Shown here: positions 1-7,286 of the stretch, piece after piece
Layout of the letters: each line of letters begins with the position of its first letter
How positions within the stretch are numbered: position 1 is the stretch's first letter
The notes under the pieces: model-generated
What the model saw: the letters and a program-made list of their open reading frames with translations, nothing else
The model's database searches: none
Told to the model about the DNA's origin: nothing
Program-made: the position numbers and the translations under genes
Assembly: GCA_022712835.1 (NCBI GenBank)
Contig: JAFLJU010000523.1
Location: 1 to 21,792, forward strand
From: Desulfobacteraceae bacterium
GTDB lineage: Bacteria; Desulfobacterota; Desulfobacteria; Desulfobacterales; Desulfobacteraceae
Direction: 5' to 3'
Length of the DNA stretch: 21,792 nt

Positions 1-2
1 GG

Positions 3-134
3 GAAGTTTTTGCCCATGAAGGTCACGGCACCATCATGGTGGAAATGAAAATCCTCCACCGGGGCCAGAAAGAAGTTATCATCGACTGCGGCAAGCAGTA
101 CAGGTTTGTGGTGGATTTTGCCAACAAAGGTTAA
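3..134 (+). CDS. C-terminal fragment of an unrecognised protein
   Basis: This is an open frame entering from the left edge and ending at TAA 132-134, giving the last 43 residues of a protein. The fragment alternates hydrophobic and polar residues (for example KEVIIDCGKQYRFVVDF), which suggests a small beta-rich domain, and it has one cysteine. I do not recognise a family from this much sequence. The other two forward frames are closed by stops within the first 50 bases. The stop is followed at once by a hairpin, which fits the end of a transcription unit separate from the prepilin gene downstream. Confidence 0.6.
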   Translation, partial: EVFAHEGHGTIMVEMKILHRGQKEVIIDCGKQYRFVVDFANKG

Positions 135-155
135 AGCGGCCTACAACGGCCGTTT
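134..155 (+). terminator. weak terminator-like hairpin after the first partial gene
   Basis: Bases 134-141 pair with 148-155 (AAGCGGCC against GGCCGTTT, one G-T pair) around a six-base loop. The hairpin begins on the last base of the preceding stop codon. Only three T follow inside the stem and no real T tract comes after, so it is a poor intrinsic terminator and may simply mark the 3' end of the message. The rest of the gap to 368 shows no credible gene. Confidence 0.35.
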
Positions 156-308
156 GATAAGTCAAGAGCGCATGCGGATTGGGTCTGATGCCTAACGCGA
201 ACGTGATAAAAGACGACAAACAGGAGGATGATTGACATTGGGGAGGATATCTCCAGCAAGAAGCACCCCGGCGTGTGGGTCGAAGGGTGGGTGATTGGAA
301 CAAAGCAA

Positions 309-335
309 TTGGGTTGAAAAAAGGTTTTAACCCAA
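309..335. repeat. inverted repeat upstream of the first prepilin gene
   Basis: Bases 309-315 and 317-320 pair with 325-335, giving eleven pairs with one bulged G at 316 and an AAGG loop. It lies 33 bases before the ATG of the first prepilin, so it is either in the promoter region or in the 5' leader. It is followed by an A-rich stretch instead of T, so it does not look like a terminator on either strand. An operator or leader hairpin is possible. I could not identify a convincing sigma-70 or sigma-54 promoter in 135-368. Confidence 0.4.
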
Positions 336-368
336 AAAATTAACTCACAGAAAAAAGGTATTAAGATA

Positions 369-1385
369 ATGAAACTTAAAGGATTTCTCAAAAGAGTTTT
401 TAGTTATAAAAAGAAAATAAAGAACCAGAAGGGGTTCACCCTTCTTGAATTGCTCATCGTTGTCGCCATTCTTGCCACCATTGCTGGTACTGCATCCATG
501 GCCTATAACGATATTGACAAGCGAGCCTCTGCCGCAGCCCATGTGGCCATGATGGATGAGCTTAATAAGGGTGTCCGCACCTATCGCGCCGTACAGCGGG
601 ATGTGCTTCCCACCCGTTTTGACTCCCTGTTGACTGCCGGCGGAGCGACTGCCGCATCTAATGTTGCAACCAGTGTTACGAACGAGGCTCTGGCTACCCT
701 GGGTTTTAGTGTTGAAGAGGCGGCGGCGGCCGGTACCTTTGGCAGTGATGCTGCAATTATCCAGATGACAACAGCTGTTCGGACGCTTCTTGCTGACTCC
801 GGGGTTACCGCACTTCGCGCTATTAACGAGCTCGGCGAGCCGGGGGACTTTAATAGTGCTGCCACTCCTCCCGAAAATTGCGACAATGCCAATATTAAAA
901 ATCTGATAGAATCAAAGGCAAATATGGTTGTTGCGGGTAATGTTTTTCTCTCCCCGAAGGGTAATGGATGCGGTGCCTCTTTTGACATGACGGCAACGTC
1001 TCCAGTTGCAGAGCCTTACGGCGTTTTCTGGGTAGGTGATACCGAGCGCCTGACCGGCGAAGAAACTAGTTCAGCTATAACTGTTTTTGAGGGTGGCAAC
1101 CTAACTGCTGCAAACAGTCCTGCCATGCTGCTCCTGGGTATGGGACCCTCATCCTCTCTGTTTGATGGTAGAATCTCAGGTGGGATGACCACGGTTCCTG
1201 TATACCGCCATGTTGCGGCCCATGAGTACAACCGTTTCATCCTGGTCCTCAATGTGGGTGATTTTGTTGCAGGCTCCAGTTCCATCACCGTTGCAGAAAA
1301 AGTTCATGTGGTTGCCATCGTAGACGGCGCACTGGATACCAAAGAAGAAGAACTGGGTGAATGGGACGGTCAGAGAGCAACCTGA
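369..1385 (+). CDS. large type IV prepilin-like protein (prepilin A)
   Basis: This is probably a filament subunit or pseudopilin of the assembly system encoded downstream. The 338-residue product has a class III signal: a basic leader of 22 residues ending KNQKG, then F23 starting FTLLELLIVVAILATIAG, with the conserved Glu at mature position 5. A prepilin peptidase should cut between G22 and F23 and methylate F23; none is encoded in this window. The rest has no further membrane helix. It is Ala-rich early on and has two cysteines, C171 and C201, that could form a disulfide. It is roughly twice the length of a typical major pilin. The ATG has only a weak AAGG about ten bases upstream. A strong terminator follows, so it is probably expressed at a different level from the machinery genes. 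The prepilin call is secure; major versus minor subunit is not. Confidence 0.9.
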   Translation: MKLKGFLKRVFSYKKKIKNQKGFTLLELLIVVAILATIAGTASMAYNDIDKRASAAAHVAMMDELNKGVRTYRAVQRDVLPTRFDSLLTAGGATAASNVATSVTNEALATLGFSVEEAAAAGTFGSDAAIIQMTTAVRTLLADSGVTALRAINELGEPGDFNSAATPPENCDNANIKNLIESKANMVVAGNVFLSPKGNGCGASFDMTATSPVAEPYGVFWVGDTERLTGEETSSAITVFEGGNLTAANSPAMLLLGMGPSSSLFDGRISGGMTTVPVYRHVAAHEYNRFILVLNVGDFVAGSSSITVAEKVHVVAIVDGALDTKEEELGEWDGQRAT

Positions 1386-1411
1386 TAACCCTGCCCTAGT
1401 ATAACCCCTCC

Positions 1412-1458
1412 GGTGCGGGCTGGGAAGATGCAATGTCTTCTCCCCGCACCACTTTTTT
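1412..1458 (+). terminator. strong rho-independent terminator after prepilin A
   Basis: GGTGCGGG at 1412-1419 pairs perfectly with CCCGCACC at 1443-1450, and an inner stem GAAGA/TCTTC extends it. After the right arm come AC and then six T (1453-1458). This is a textbook intrinsic terminator 26 bases after the prepilin A stop. It would separate prepilin A from the genes downstream or let only part of the transcripts through. Confidence 0.85.
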
Positions 1459-1467
1459 GCAGAAATT

Positions 1468-1556
1468 AAGTTATTTGAATCGGCATTCAAGTTTGCACTC
1501 CAGGGGGTGGAAAGAGGTTTCCGGCCCTTGGAATGCAAACTTTTTTACCCTAACTT
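1468..1556 (+). repeat. long nested inverted repeat, possible second terminator or attenuator
   Basis: The main stem pairs 1489-1505 with 1525-1542 with one mismatch (1498/1533) and one bulged T. An inner hairpin GGAAA/TTTCC (1509-1513/1518-1522) sits in its loop. T1541-T1546 follow the stem, so it could act as an intrinsic terminator. Two further pairings surround it: AAGTTA (1468-1473) with TAACTT (1551-1556), and a TTGAAT/ATTCAA hairpin (1475-1480/1485-1490) that shares its last two bases with the main stem and so competes with it. The structure ends just before the ribosome binding site of the lipoprotein gene at 1572, where an attenuator would sit. A MITE-like palindrome is the alternative. 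Confidence 0.55.
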
Positions 1557-1571
1557 ATAAGGATATGAACC

Positions 1572-1889
1572 ATGGATCGTTTTGGAAAAAAATTTGGTGC
1601 TGTACTGATTTCAGCCTGCCTTTGTCTTATTGCAGGTTGCTTTAACTCTCCGGATACGGATCTGATGAAGGCAGGGCTTGAGCGTTCTGGCATGGCCGCG
1701 GTTCAGGCCGATTGTTTTGCCCAAAAAATGGCCGATGCAGACATTGATGGTGAGATCTACAATTACCTGGCAAAATTGATGAGCGAAGGGGGGTTCTCTG
1801 AAAAGGATGCTGTCAATAAGGCCAGGCGCAAATACGGTGCCGAGTTTAAAACCCCCTTGAAGGAAGCCAGGGATGTCTGTGTGCAGTAA
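1572..1889 (+). CDS. small lipoprotein of unknown function
   Basis: This 105-residue protein has a lipoprotein signal: a basic start (MDRFGKKF), a hydrophobic stretch, and a lipobox LIAGC with C23 as the probable lipidated residue. The mature part of about 82 residues is mostly helical in character and contains two more cysteines (in QADCFAQKM and near the C-terminus at RDVCVQ). The residue after C23 is Phe, so no inner-membrane retention Asp is seen and outer-membrane sorting is plausible. A purine-rich ATAAGGA about eight bases upstream supports the ATG at 1572. Its last 17 bases overlap the next prepilin gene, which suggests translational coupling. A pilotin-like role for the secretin is conceivable from location alone; I see no homology to claim it. 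Confidence 0.8.
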   Translation: MDRFGKKFGAVLISACLCLIAGCFNSPDTDLMKAGLERSGMAAVQADCFAQKMADADIDGEIYNYLAKLMSEGGFSEKDAVNKARRKYGAEFKTPLKEARDVCVQ

Positions 1890-2727
1890 AACTGTTTTGC
1901 CTGCCCCGGGGCAGGAACCCCTCCATGGGAAGACTGAAAAAGGGTTTACCCTTTTAGAGCTTTTGATCGTGGTGTCTATCCTGTCTGCTGTAGCAGGCCT
2001 TGCCGCCACCAGTATGTCCGGTTTGGAGACAGACACCCAAGAGAAACTGGCCCTCACAGAGATGCAGACCATTGCCGAGGCTGTCAGGCAGTTTAAGCGG
2101 GATACCGGATATTATCCTAAAACAGGCCCCTTTAATCTGGATCATGGGGGCGGGAGCGTTGGTGTGGATGGATTAAGGGCTGCGCTTATCAGCAAGGGTC
2201 TTGATGAGTTTCAATCAGGTGAATCCATGGCGGATGATATCGACCTGATCTACTGGTTTAACTCCCCAGCCAACCTTTATCAGCTGGTGTGGACAGAGGA
2301 CGAGCTGCCCGGCATGGAAGGCCATATGCTTGAAAAATGGAATCCGGAAACCGGCCGGGGCTGGAACGGGCCCTATCTTACCGGGATCGGTGACGGACTT
2401 GTTAATATCGGCTCAGATGCCAGTGACGGCTCCATCAATGGAAACCGCAGCGGGAATCCAGAAGAAGGAACAACTACCCCCGGTGTGGTTACGGTCCTTC
2501 GCAAGGTATACGGTGTTGCAGACCCTTTTCTGGGAGCCAGTCTGGTGAGTGATATTTTTAAATGGTATCGCTTTGATGGCACGAATTGGAATGAAGTAAC
2601 GGATAGTTATGACAGGCATGAGCGGCCCTATTTGATTTACAATCTGGGCTCCAGTCCCGAAATTGTCTCAATGGGGCCGGACGGCGAGTATGGTATCTCC
2701 GATGATATTGTAGTTGAAATGGAATAA
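1873..2727 (+). CDS. GspG-like prepilin (prepilin B)
   Basis: This 284-residue prepilin has a 24-residue leader ending KTEKG and cleavage expected before F25 in FTLLELLIVVSIL, with Glu at mature position 5. The body has the hallmarks of the T2SS major pseudopilin GspG: GWNGPYLTGIG in the middle, RPYLIYNLGSS near the end, and a C-terminal MGPDGEYGISDDI loop of the type that binds calcium in GspG. It is about twice the usual GspG length, with an insertion between these motifs (around residues 170-245). The ATG overlaps the end of the lipoprotein gene and has GAAGGA eight bases upstream. No other ATG in frame precedes the prepilin motif. It is probably a structural subunit of the pseudopilus or pilus built by the downstream machinery. 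Confidence 0.9.
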   Translation: MSVCSKTVLPAPGQEPLHGKTEKGFTLLELLIVVSILSAVAGLAATSMSGLETDTQEKLALTEMQTIAEAVRQFKRDTGYYPKTGPFNLDHGGGSVGVDGLRAALISKGLDEFQSGESMADDIDLIYWFNSPANLYQLVWTEDELPGMEGHMLEKWNPETGRGWNGPYLTGIGDGLVNIGSDASDGSINGNRSGNPEEGTTTPGVVTVLRKVYGVADPFLGASLVSDIFKWYRFDGTNWNEVTDSYDRHERPYLIYNLGSSPEIVSMGPDGEYGISDDIVVEME

Positions 2728-2736
2728 AGAATTAAC

Positions 2737-2740
2737 AGGA
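2737..2740 (+). promoter_or_regulatory. ribosome binding site choosing ATG 2747
   Basis: AGGA lies six bases before ATG 2747. This start gives a clean signal peptide, whereas the upstream in-frame TTG at 2714 overlaps prepilin B and would add twelve residues ahead of it. Confidence 0.65.
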
Positions 2741-2746
2741 ATATAT

Positions 2747-3208
2747 ATGAAAATAAAAACACTGCTGCTATTTGCAGCTGTTGTCCTGCTGGCGACCCTG
2801 TCAGGGAATGTCTTTGCAGCAGACGAGGAGTTTAAAATGATCGACCTGGACCAGTTTGTGGAGTCAGAAAAGGCATTGGTAAAGGAGAAGGGCAAGATGA
2901 TCCGCATGATGAAGCCGGTTAAATTTACGGCAAAAATGAAGCGGCTGCCAGAAGAAAAAAAAATGGACTATATCTATGTGGCCATGACCATGTCAGGGCT
3001 TGCCAATGATGTCCCAAAGGTGGGGCACCGCATGTTTGTGGAGTCTGAAAAAGGCCGGATCATACCCGTGTATGTGGAAGAGGAGGCGGTTAAGAAAATC
3101 ACAAAAAACCTTGCTGTGGAAAAAAACGTCCACTTTCTTGCCTACCATGCCTATTCCTATGCCAAGGGGCCAGCCATGCTGGTGGTTGACTTCACAGACC
3201 AGGATTAA
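2747..3208 (+). CDS. exported protein of unknown function
   Basis: The product is 153 residues. Residues 1-24 form a Sec signal peptide (MKIKTLLLFAAVVLLATLSG, then NVFA) with cleavage likely after VFA, so the mature protein should be periplasmic. It is rich in Lys and Glu with several short beta-like stretches (RIIPVYVEEEAV, AMLVVDFTD) and has no cysteine after the signal. I recognise no family. It sits between two prepilin genes and is 19 bases downstream of prepilin B, so it is almost certainly co-expressed with them and may be an accessory or assembly factor; that is inference from position only. Confidence 0.75.
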   Translation: MKIKTLLLFAAVVLLATLSGNVFAADEEFKMIDLDQFVESEKALVKEKGKMIRMMKPVKFTAKMKRLPEEKKMDYIYVAMTMSGLANDVPKVGHRMFVESEKGRIIPVYVEEEAVKKITKNLAVEKNVHFLAYHAYSYAKGPAMLVVDFTDQD

Positions 3209-3249
3209 GCCATGCAGACCAACCAAATAAAGATGACAGGATAAGGCCA

Positions 3250-4590
3250 GTGTCGAAAATACTTTTAAAAAACCAGTCAGGATTTACCCTCCTCGAACTA
3301 TTGGTGGTGATCGCCATTTTAACCACCATGGCCTATATGTCCCTGGGCAGCGTGGTGAACGACACCAGCCGGATTCGGTATGAGGACACAAACACCCGCC
3401 TTGAGGCCATTAGAACCGCTGTTATCGGCAACACCGGAAAGGTGATGTGGGAGCACGGGGTGTTGTCCGGCTATGTGGCGGATAACGGGGTGCTGCCCGG
3501 ATCCATTAATGACCTTGTGACAAAGCCCACGGGTTTTGTCGATTTTGACGTGATTGATGATGTCCCGTGGCAGAACGGGGTCTGGAACTACACAGACGGA
3601 ACAGGTGATACCTTTACGGATTGCTCGGGATGCTCATCTTCCTCATATCCCTATGAGTCATACACCTTTGATGGGACACCAGATTATACCATTCCCCATA
3701 CAGATGATTCAGACGCGCTCACCACGGATGAACTCACCATTGGCCTTGGAATCCGTAACCTGTCAAAAGGGTACAAAGGCAGATATCTAACCGGTCTTTC
3801 ACGCGCTGGCAAATTCCCGGACGGATGGGGCACGGTCACTCCTGAGTCCGATTCCGGTGAGACCCCTCCAGACTGCCCGGATTCAGGTAATGTCGGTGAC
3901 AGTTATTATGACCGTAACCACGGCTGGTGTATTGACGCCTCGGTTTCAAATGCCCTTGAAATCCTAAGCTATGGCTTGGATGGAGATTTAGACACCTTGA
4001 CAAGCGACGTGTATGAGGAGGACCAGTCCATTGATATTGAGCCCAACGACTGGTTGGTCAATATCAACGGGGCAACTGTGCAGGTGGACATTATCGGGGA
4101 TATTGAAATTGAGAATATCCTTCAACCCGCCACCTCAGATAACATAAGCATTGGCGCAGGTCTTATTGTCTATGAAAACAGTTCATCCGGATGGACAATA
4201 ACAGACACACAATACCATACGCTCCTTGCTACATTCACTGATACAGAGCTTAAGGTTCCCAGTTCTTCCTTTCAGTATTCTGATGGAACGGACATAGACA
4301 GAGGTTACAAGTTTAAAAAAGACGCTCCTTTTACCCTCTCTTTTCCACCCAAACCCATATCCGGTACAACAGCTGGACACGAAATCAATGTCCCCCCGGG
4401 CGAGCATCTGCTTGTCCTCTTTGTCCAGCACAAGGTCGGGACTAACGAGCAGACCACCCCGGTATTCCTCGTGAACCGGGCCAATACTCCAACCACTGAT
4501 GAAATCCCGGATGCCGGTGTAATTTACACCCAAAAAGTAAAATTTTTCCCCGGTGGCGGAGTCCCGGACATGACCCTGGTGATCAACTGA
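3250..4590 (+). CDS. oversized prepilin-like protein with extra C-terminal domain (prepilin C)
   Basis: This 446-residue protein starts at GTG 3250, with CAGGA eight bases upstream. Its leader is only 11 residues (ends KNQSG) before F12 in FTLLELLVVIAIL, with Glu at mature position 5. A GspG-like core can be followed: KGRYLTGLS, FPDGWG, then LEILSYGLDGDLD. There is also a Cys-x-x-Cys segment, DCSGCSSSSYPY, around residue 120. After about residue 270 comes a further stretch of some 175 residues, Ser/Thr/Pro-rich and beta-like, ending MTLVIN, which ordinary pseudopilins lack. There is no second membrane helix. It may be a minor, tip-located or adhesive subunit. The prepilin call is firm; the role of the extension is unknown. 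Confidence 0.88.
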   Translation: MSKILLKNQSGFTLLELLVVIAILTTMAYMSLGSVVNDTSRIRYEDTNTRLEAIRTAVIGNTGKVMWEHGVLSGYVADNGVLPGSINDLVTKPTGFVDFDVIDDVPWQNGVWNYTDGTGDTFTDCSGCSSSSYPYESYTFDGTPDYTIPHTDDSDALTTDELTIGLGIRNLSKGYKGRYLTGLSRAGKFPDGWGTVTPESDSGETPPDCPDSGNVGDSYYDRNHGWCIDASVSNALEILSYGLDGDLDTLTSDVYEEDQSIDIEPNDWLVNINGATVQVDIIGDIEIENILQPATSDNISIGAGLIVYENSSSGWTITDTQYHTLLATFTDTELKVPSSSFQYSDGTDIDRGYKFKKDAPFTLSFPPKPISGTTAGHEINVPPGEHLLVLFVQHKVGTNEQTTPVFLVNRANTPTTDEIPDAGVIYTQKVKFFPGGGVPDMTLVIN

Positions 4591-4637
4591 TATGGATTTT
4601 TCCTTTTCTTTTTCAAAAGCGACCCCTGGCACTTGTA

Positions 4638-6641
4638 ATGATGATTGGTAAAAAAACCCAAGAACATATGGTTGAGACTTCCCCGGACACCAGCGGTCTG
4701 AAAAAATCAAACCCCGGAGAATCAGACCAGGAGGTATCAAAACCTGTGGCAGAGGAATCTTTGTCAGAAGCCACCCTGGCAGATCAGGCCCCGACCGATA
4801 TGGCTAAGAAAAAGTCCAGAGCCTTCAGGTTTCCGGGCAGTGAAAAAATTAAACAGATTTTTCCTTTGAAATTCCCCTTGAAAAAGGATGGTTCAGCCAA
4901 AGAAAAGCCGGCAGGATACTATGAATTTTACCCCCTTAAAGAGGGAACGGCAAAAAAAGGATTTCTGGAAATTTTGCCCAAAAAGCCGGAGAATCTGATT
5001 GTTTTTGAATCCACGGGCATGACCCTTTATGCCGCCATTGCCAGAAGGGGGGTGTTGTCAAAGCCTGAGATGGGAAAGATTGTCCGGGCTGTTGATCCCG
5101 ATCCTGCTGTTGTAGTTGCCAAAGCTCTGGAACTTCTTAAGGAGCAGGCTGGCAAGCTTCCCAAAATTTGCGTGTTCATCACTCCCTTTGCCCTGGCCGA
5201 TATCATCTCCCTTCCCGTGGATCCTAAAAAGAAAACACCTGCCAAGCAGATGCTGAACATGGTGAAATATGAGCTGGAAGAACTTTTCCTTTCCCAGACC
5301 GAATTTGTGGATATGGGATCCCTGCTCCAGGATTCAGGCTGCATCTCCATGGAAGAACGAAAAAGGGCTGAGGAATCAGGACGGCCCGGAGACGCTTCTG
5401 TATTTGAAGCCATTGCGGGAAAAGAGGATCTGGCAAAAGCCCACACCCTGCTGGACTCGGTTTCTGAACTCAGCGATGACCTTGTCACGGGCTGGGCACC
5501 CTTTGGGGCCACGGGTGAGGAATCCGGAAGTTTCATGTGGATGGGTGCAGGCATCGACAATACCATCCGGCAGATGTGGAACAGGGCCTTTGCCCAGAAT
5601 AAATTGAGCTGTGCCTGGTATTTCCCCCGTCTGGGCGTGGCCAATGCCATGATAGAACCCCCTTCAGAAGGATGGCTTTTTCTGGATGTCTGCCAGGATC
5701 GGTTTGCCCTTTTTGACGGATACGGTAAACGAATTGAATCTGTTTCCATGAAACCCCTGAAACACGGGACTGTGGATATAGCTCTTTTGACCGAGGTGGT
5801 TGAACGGTCCATCAGGCCGGGAACCTCCCATATTTTCATCTCTTTTCCCCCTTTTTTCAACCAGGTATTTGAAGGGTTCATGGAATTTTTTGAGTCTAAA
5901 AATATCAAGGTGCGCCTGGCTGCCCAGGGCATGCCAGGCGCATATAAAGACTTTTCAGGGGTGTATCCCTCCATGGCAGGAGCCTGTGCCTCCTTTTTCA
6001 ATGCAGGTCTCGGGGTAACAGGTCTTGTTAAAATAGATGCCGATGACCCGCCGCCGCCTGTCTGGAAGTCTGCAAATTTCTGGGTGGCTTCCCTGCTCAT
6101 TGTTGTCCTCTGTGTCATTGTCGGCTCAGAGACCTATCTGAATAAACGGGCCAATGAAATGGAGTGGGCCCTGGAACTTGCGGAGATGGAATTTAAAAAG
6201 AAGATGAAGATGAAGCGGGACCTGGAAAGCAATTTCAGAGAGGCCGAGGCGGTCCGGCTTGAGTATGAAAAAAAAGCCGGTACCCTTGAAGAGGCCAAAC
6301 GGCTCAAGGACCTGCTAGAAAATGTGATCATGGCACGGCGCAATGAGGTCCCTGATATCCTTGAAGCCATCGGCAGCACAGTTACCGATGAGATCCTGAT
6401 CATAGGTATTTCCGAGGAGAATAGGAGAACCACCCTTGTTATCCAGACATGGTCCCTTGAAAGCTCCGATGCCCAGGGTTTTGCAAAAAACCTGGGTGCT
6501 GCCCTAAAAAAATGGGAGTTTCATGTGGCTGATACACGGGTGACCGAGTCCAGCTTTTCCGGGATTGACGGGTATTACGCGGAAATAAAGATTGTCCGAA
6601 AGTCTTCCGGTGCCCCGGAACCCAAAGGGGGGAAAAAATGA
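4638..6641 (+). CDS. fused PilM/PilN-type assembly protein (GspL-like)
   Basis: This 667-residue inner-membrane protein probably links the cytoplasmic ATPase to the periplasmic alignment complex. Residues 1-120 are a Lys/Pro/Glu-rich extension. Residues 120-475 fit a degenerate PilM/GspL-like actin fold, with a GWLFLDVCQDRFALFDGYG stretch near residue 340. A single membrane helix lies at about 477-497 (FWVASLLIVVLCVIVGSETY). A charged coiled coil follows (about 505-570), then a PilN/GspL-like ferredoxin-type periplasmic domain to the end. So PilM and PilN functions appear fused, as in GspL. A MGSLLQDSGCISMEER segment near residue 226 resembles the short repeats in the N-terminal domain of GspE/MshE ATPases. 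The start is uncertain: no strong ribosome site precedes ATG 4638, and ATG 4641 or 4668 are possible. The stop overlaps the next start by four bases. Confidence 0.78.
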   Translation: MMIGKKTQEHMVETSPDTSGLKKSNPGESDQEVSKPVAEESLSEATLADQAPTDMAKKKSRAFRFPGSEKIKQIFPLKFPLKKDGSAKEKPAGYYEFYPLKEGTAKKGFLEILPKKPENLIVFESTGMTLYAAIARRGVLSKPEMGKIVRAVDPDPAVVVAKALELLKEQAGKLPKICVFITPFALADIISLPVDPKKKTPAKQMLNMVKYELEELFLSQTEFVDMGSLLQDSGCISMEERKRAEESGRPGDASVFEAIAGKEDLAKAHTLLDSVSELSDDLVTGWAPFGATGEESGSFMWMGAGIDNTIRQMWNRAFAQNKLSCAWYFPRLGVANAMIEPPSEGWLFLDVCQDRFALFDGYGKRIESVSMKPLKHGTVDIALLTEVVERSIRPGTSHIFISFPPFFNQVFEGFMEFFESKNIKVRLAAQGMPGAYKDFSGVYPSMAGACASFFNAGLGVTGLVKIDADDPPPPVWKSANFWVASLLIVVLCVIVGSETYLNKRANEMEWALELAEMEFKKKMKMKRDLESNFREAEAVRLEYEKKAGTLEEAKRLKDLLENVIMARRNEVPDILEAIGSTVTDEILIIGISEENRRTTLVIQTWSLESSDAQGFAKNLGAALKKWEFHVADTRVTESSFSGIDGYYAEIKIVRKSSGAPEPKGGKK

Positions 6642-7279
6642 TTGGCAAATGGAAATCCATGTCCAAAAAGGACAGGCTGCTTTACAAACTTTTTTTTATA
6701 TTCCTGGTGTTTGTCGTGTACAGCCTTGCCGTATATCCCAGGACTAAAAACAGGTATGACAAGGCAGACCAGTTTTTAAGCCGGAAACAAGACAGGATTG
6801 AAAAAAGGGCTGCCCTTCCGGATATACCGGATATGCCCAGTATCAAAAGTCTTCAAAAAAAGATAAAAAAAATTGATGAACAGATGAAAGACTACACCAT
6901 TGCCTCGGAGGATCTTGAAACAGGCTTTGCCCCCCTTGATTCAGACCAGATGCGCCAGCAGCTTTTACTTGAAATATCCAATCTGGCTGAAAGATCCGGG
7001 ATTGTCCTTTCTTCTATCTCCAGAAAACAAATTTTTTCCAATATTGATGATCCCGGGGTGGACCCGGAGTTCGGCAGGCCCATTCTTTTGCTCAAAGGGC
7101 GTGGGGGGTTTTGGGATTTTATTAATTTTTTGAGGGGACTTGAAGATCTTTCCTTTTTTTCTGCAGTGGTCAATTTCAAGGTCTATGCCTTTCCGATTTC
7201 AGGGGCCGGCGTGAAAGAATTAAGCTCAAAAGTTGCCATGGACGGCAGGCTTTACATCAATATAGAGATGTCGATTTAG
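6638..7279 (+). CDS. PilO/GspM-like inner-membrane alignment protein
   Basis: The product is 213 residues with one N-terminal membrane helix (about 17-33), a short cytoplasmic basic tail, a coiled-coil region (about 38-90) and a C-terminal alpha/beta periplasmic domain (GRPILLLKGRGGFWDFINFL). That is the PilO/GspM plan, in which the protein pairs with PilN/GspL around the secretin-platform connection. Sequence identity to named members is not obvious by eye, so the call rests on size, topology and gene order directly after the GspL-like gene. ATG overlaps the preceding TGA (ATGA), a sign of coupled translation. Confidence 0.75.
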   Translation: MIGKWKSMSKKDRLLYKLFFIFLVFVVYSLAVYPRTKNRYDKADQFLSRKQDRIEKRAALPDIPDMPSIKSLQKKIKKIDEQMKDYTIASEDLETGFAPLDSDQMRQQLLLEISNLAERSGIVLSSISRKQIFSNIDDPGVDPEFGRPILLLKGRGGFWDFINFLRGLEDLSFFSAVVNFKVYAFPISGAGVKELSSKVAMDGRLYINIEMSI

Positions 7280-7286
7280 GGGGGAT

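Noticed and set aside
232..255. TTGACA as a -35 box
   Set aside because: No acceptable -10 hexamer lies 16-18 bases downstream.
291..310. Possible sigma-54 promoter (TTGGAAC followed by GC) before prepilin A
   Set aside because: The GG and GC elements are only six bases apart, not the ten needed, and the -12 element does not match.
1565..1645. Alternative ATG at 1565 in another frame before the lipoprotein
   Set aside because: It gives a short product without a coherent domain, while ATG 1572 yields a lipoprotein signal and a full frame.
3212..3244. Ten-codon ATG frame between the exported protein and prepilin C
   Set aside because: Too short, no ribosome site, and nothing to suggest a leader peptide.
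369..4590. Prepilin peptidase in the cluster
   Set aside because: No multi-helix protein with the two-Asp aspartyl protease pattern is encoded in the window, so processing must be supplied from elsewhere.
4592..4651. 19-codon open frame between prepilin C and the GspL-like gene
   Set aside because: It overlaps the GspL-like start, has no ribosome site and no recognisable feature.
5027..6118. Long open frame on the minus strand opposite the GspL-like gene
   Set aside because: It is Ser/Arg-rich with no domain, lies wholly inside a well-supported plus-strand gene, and is the usual antisense shadow of that reading frame.
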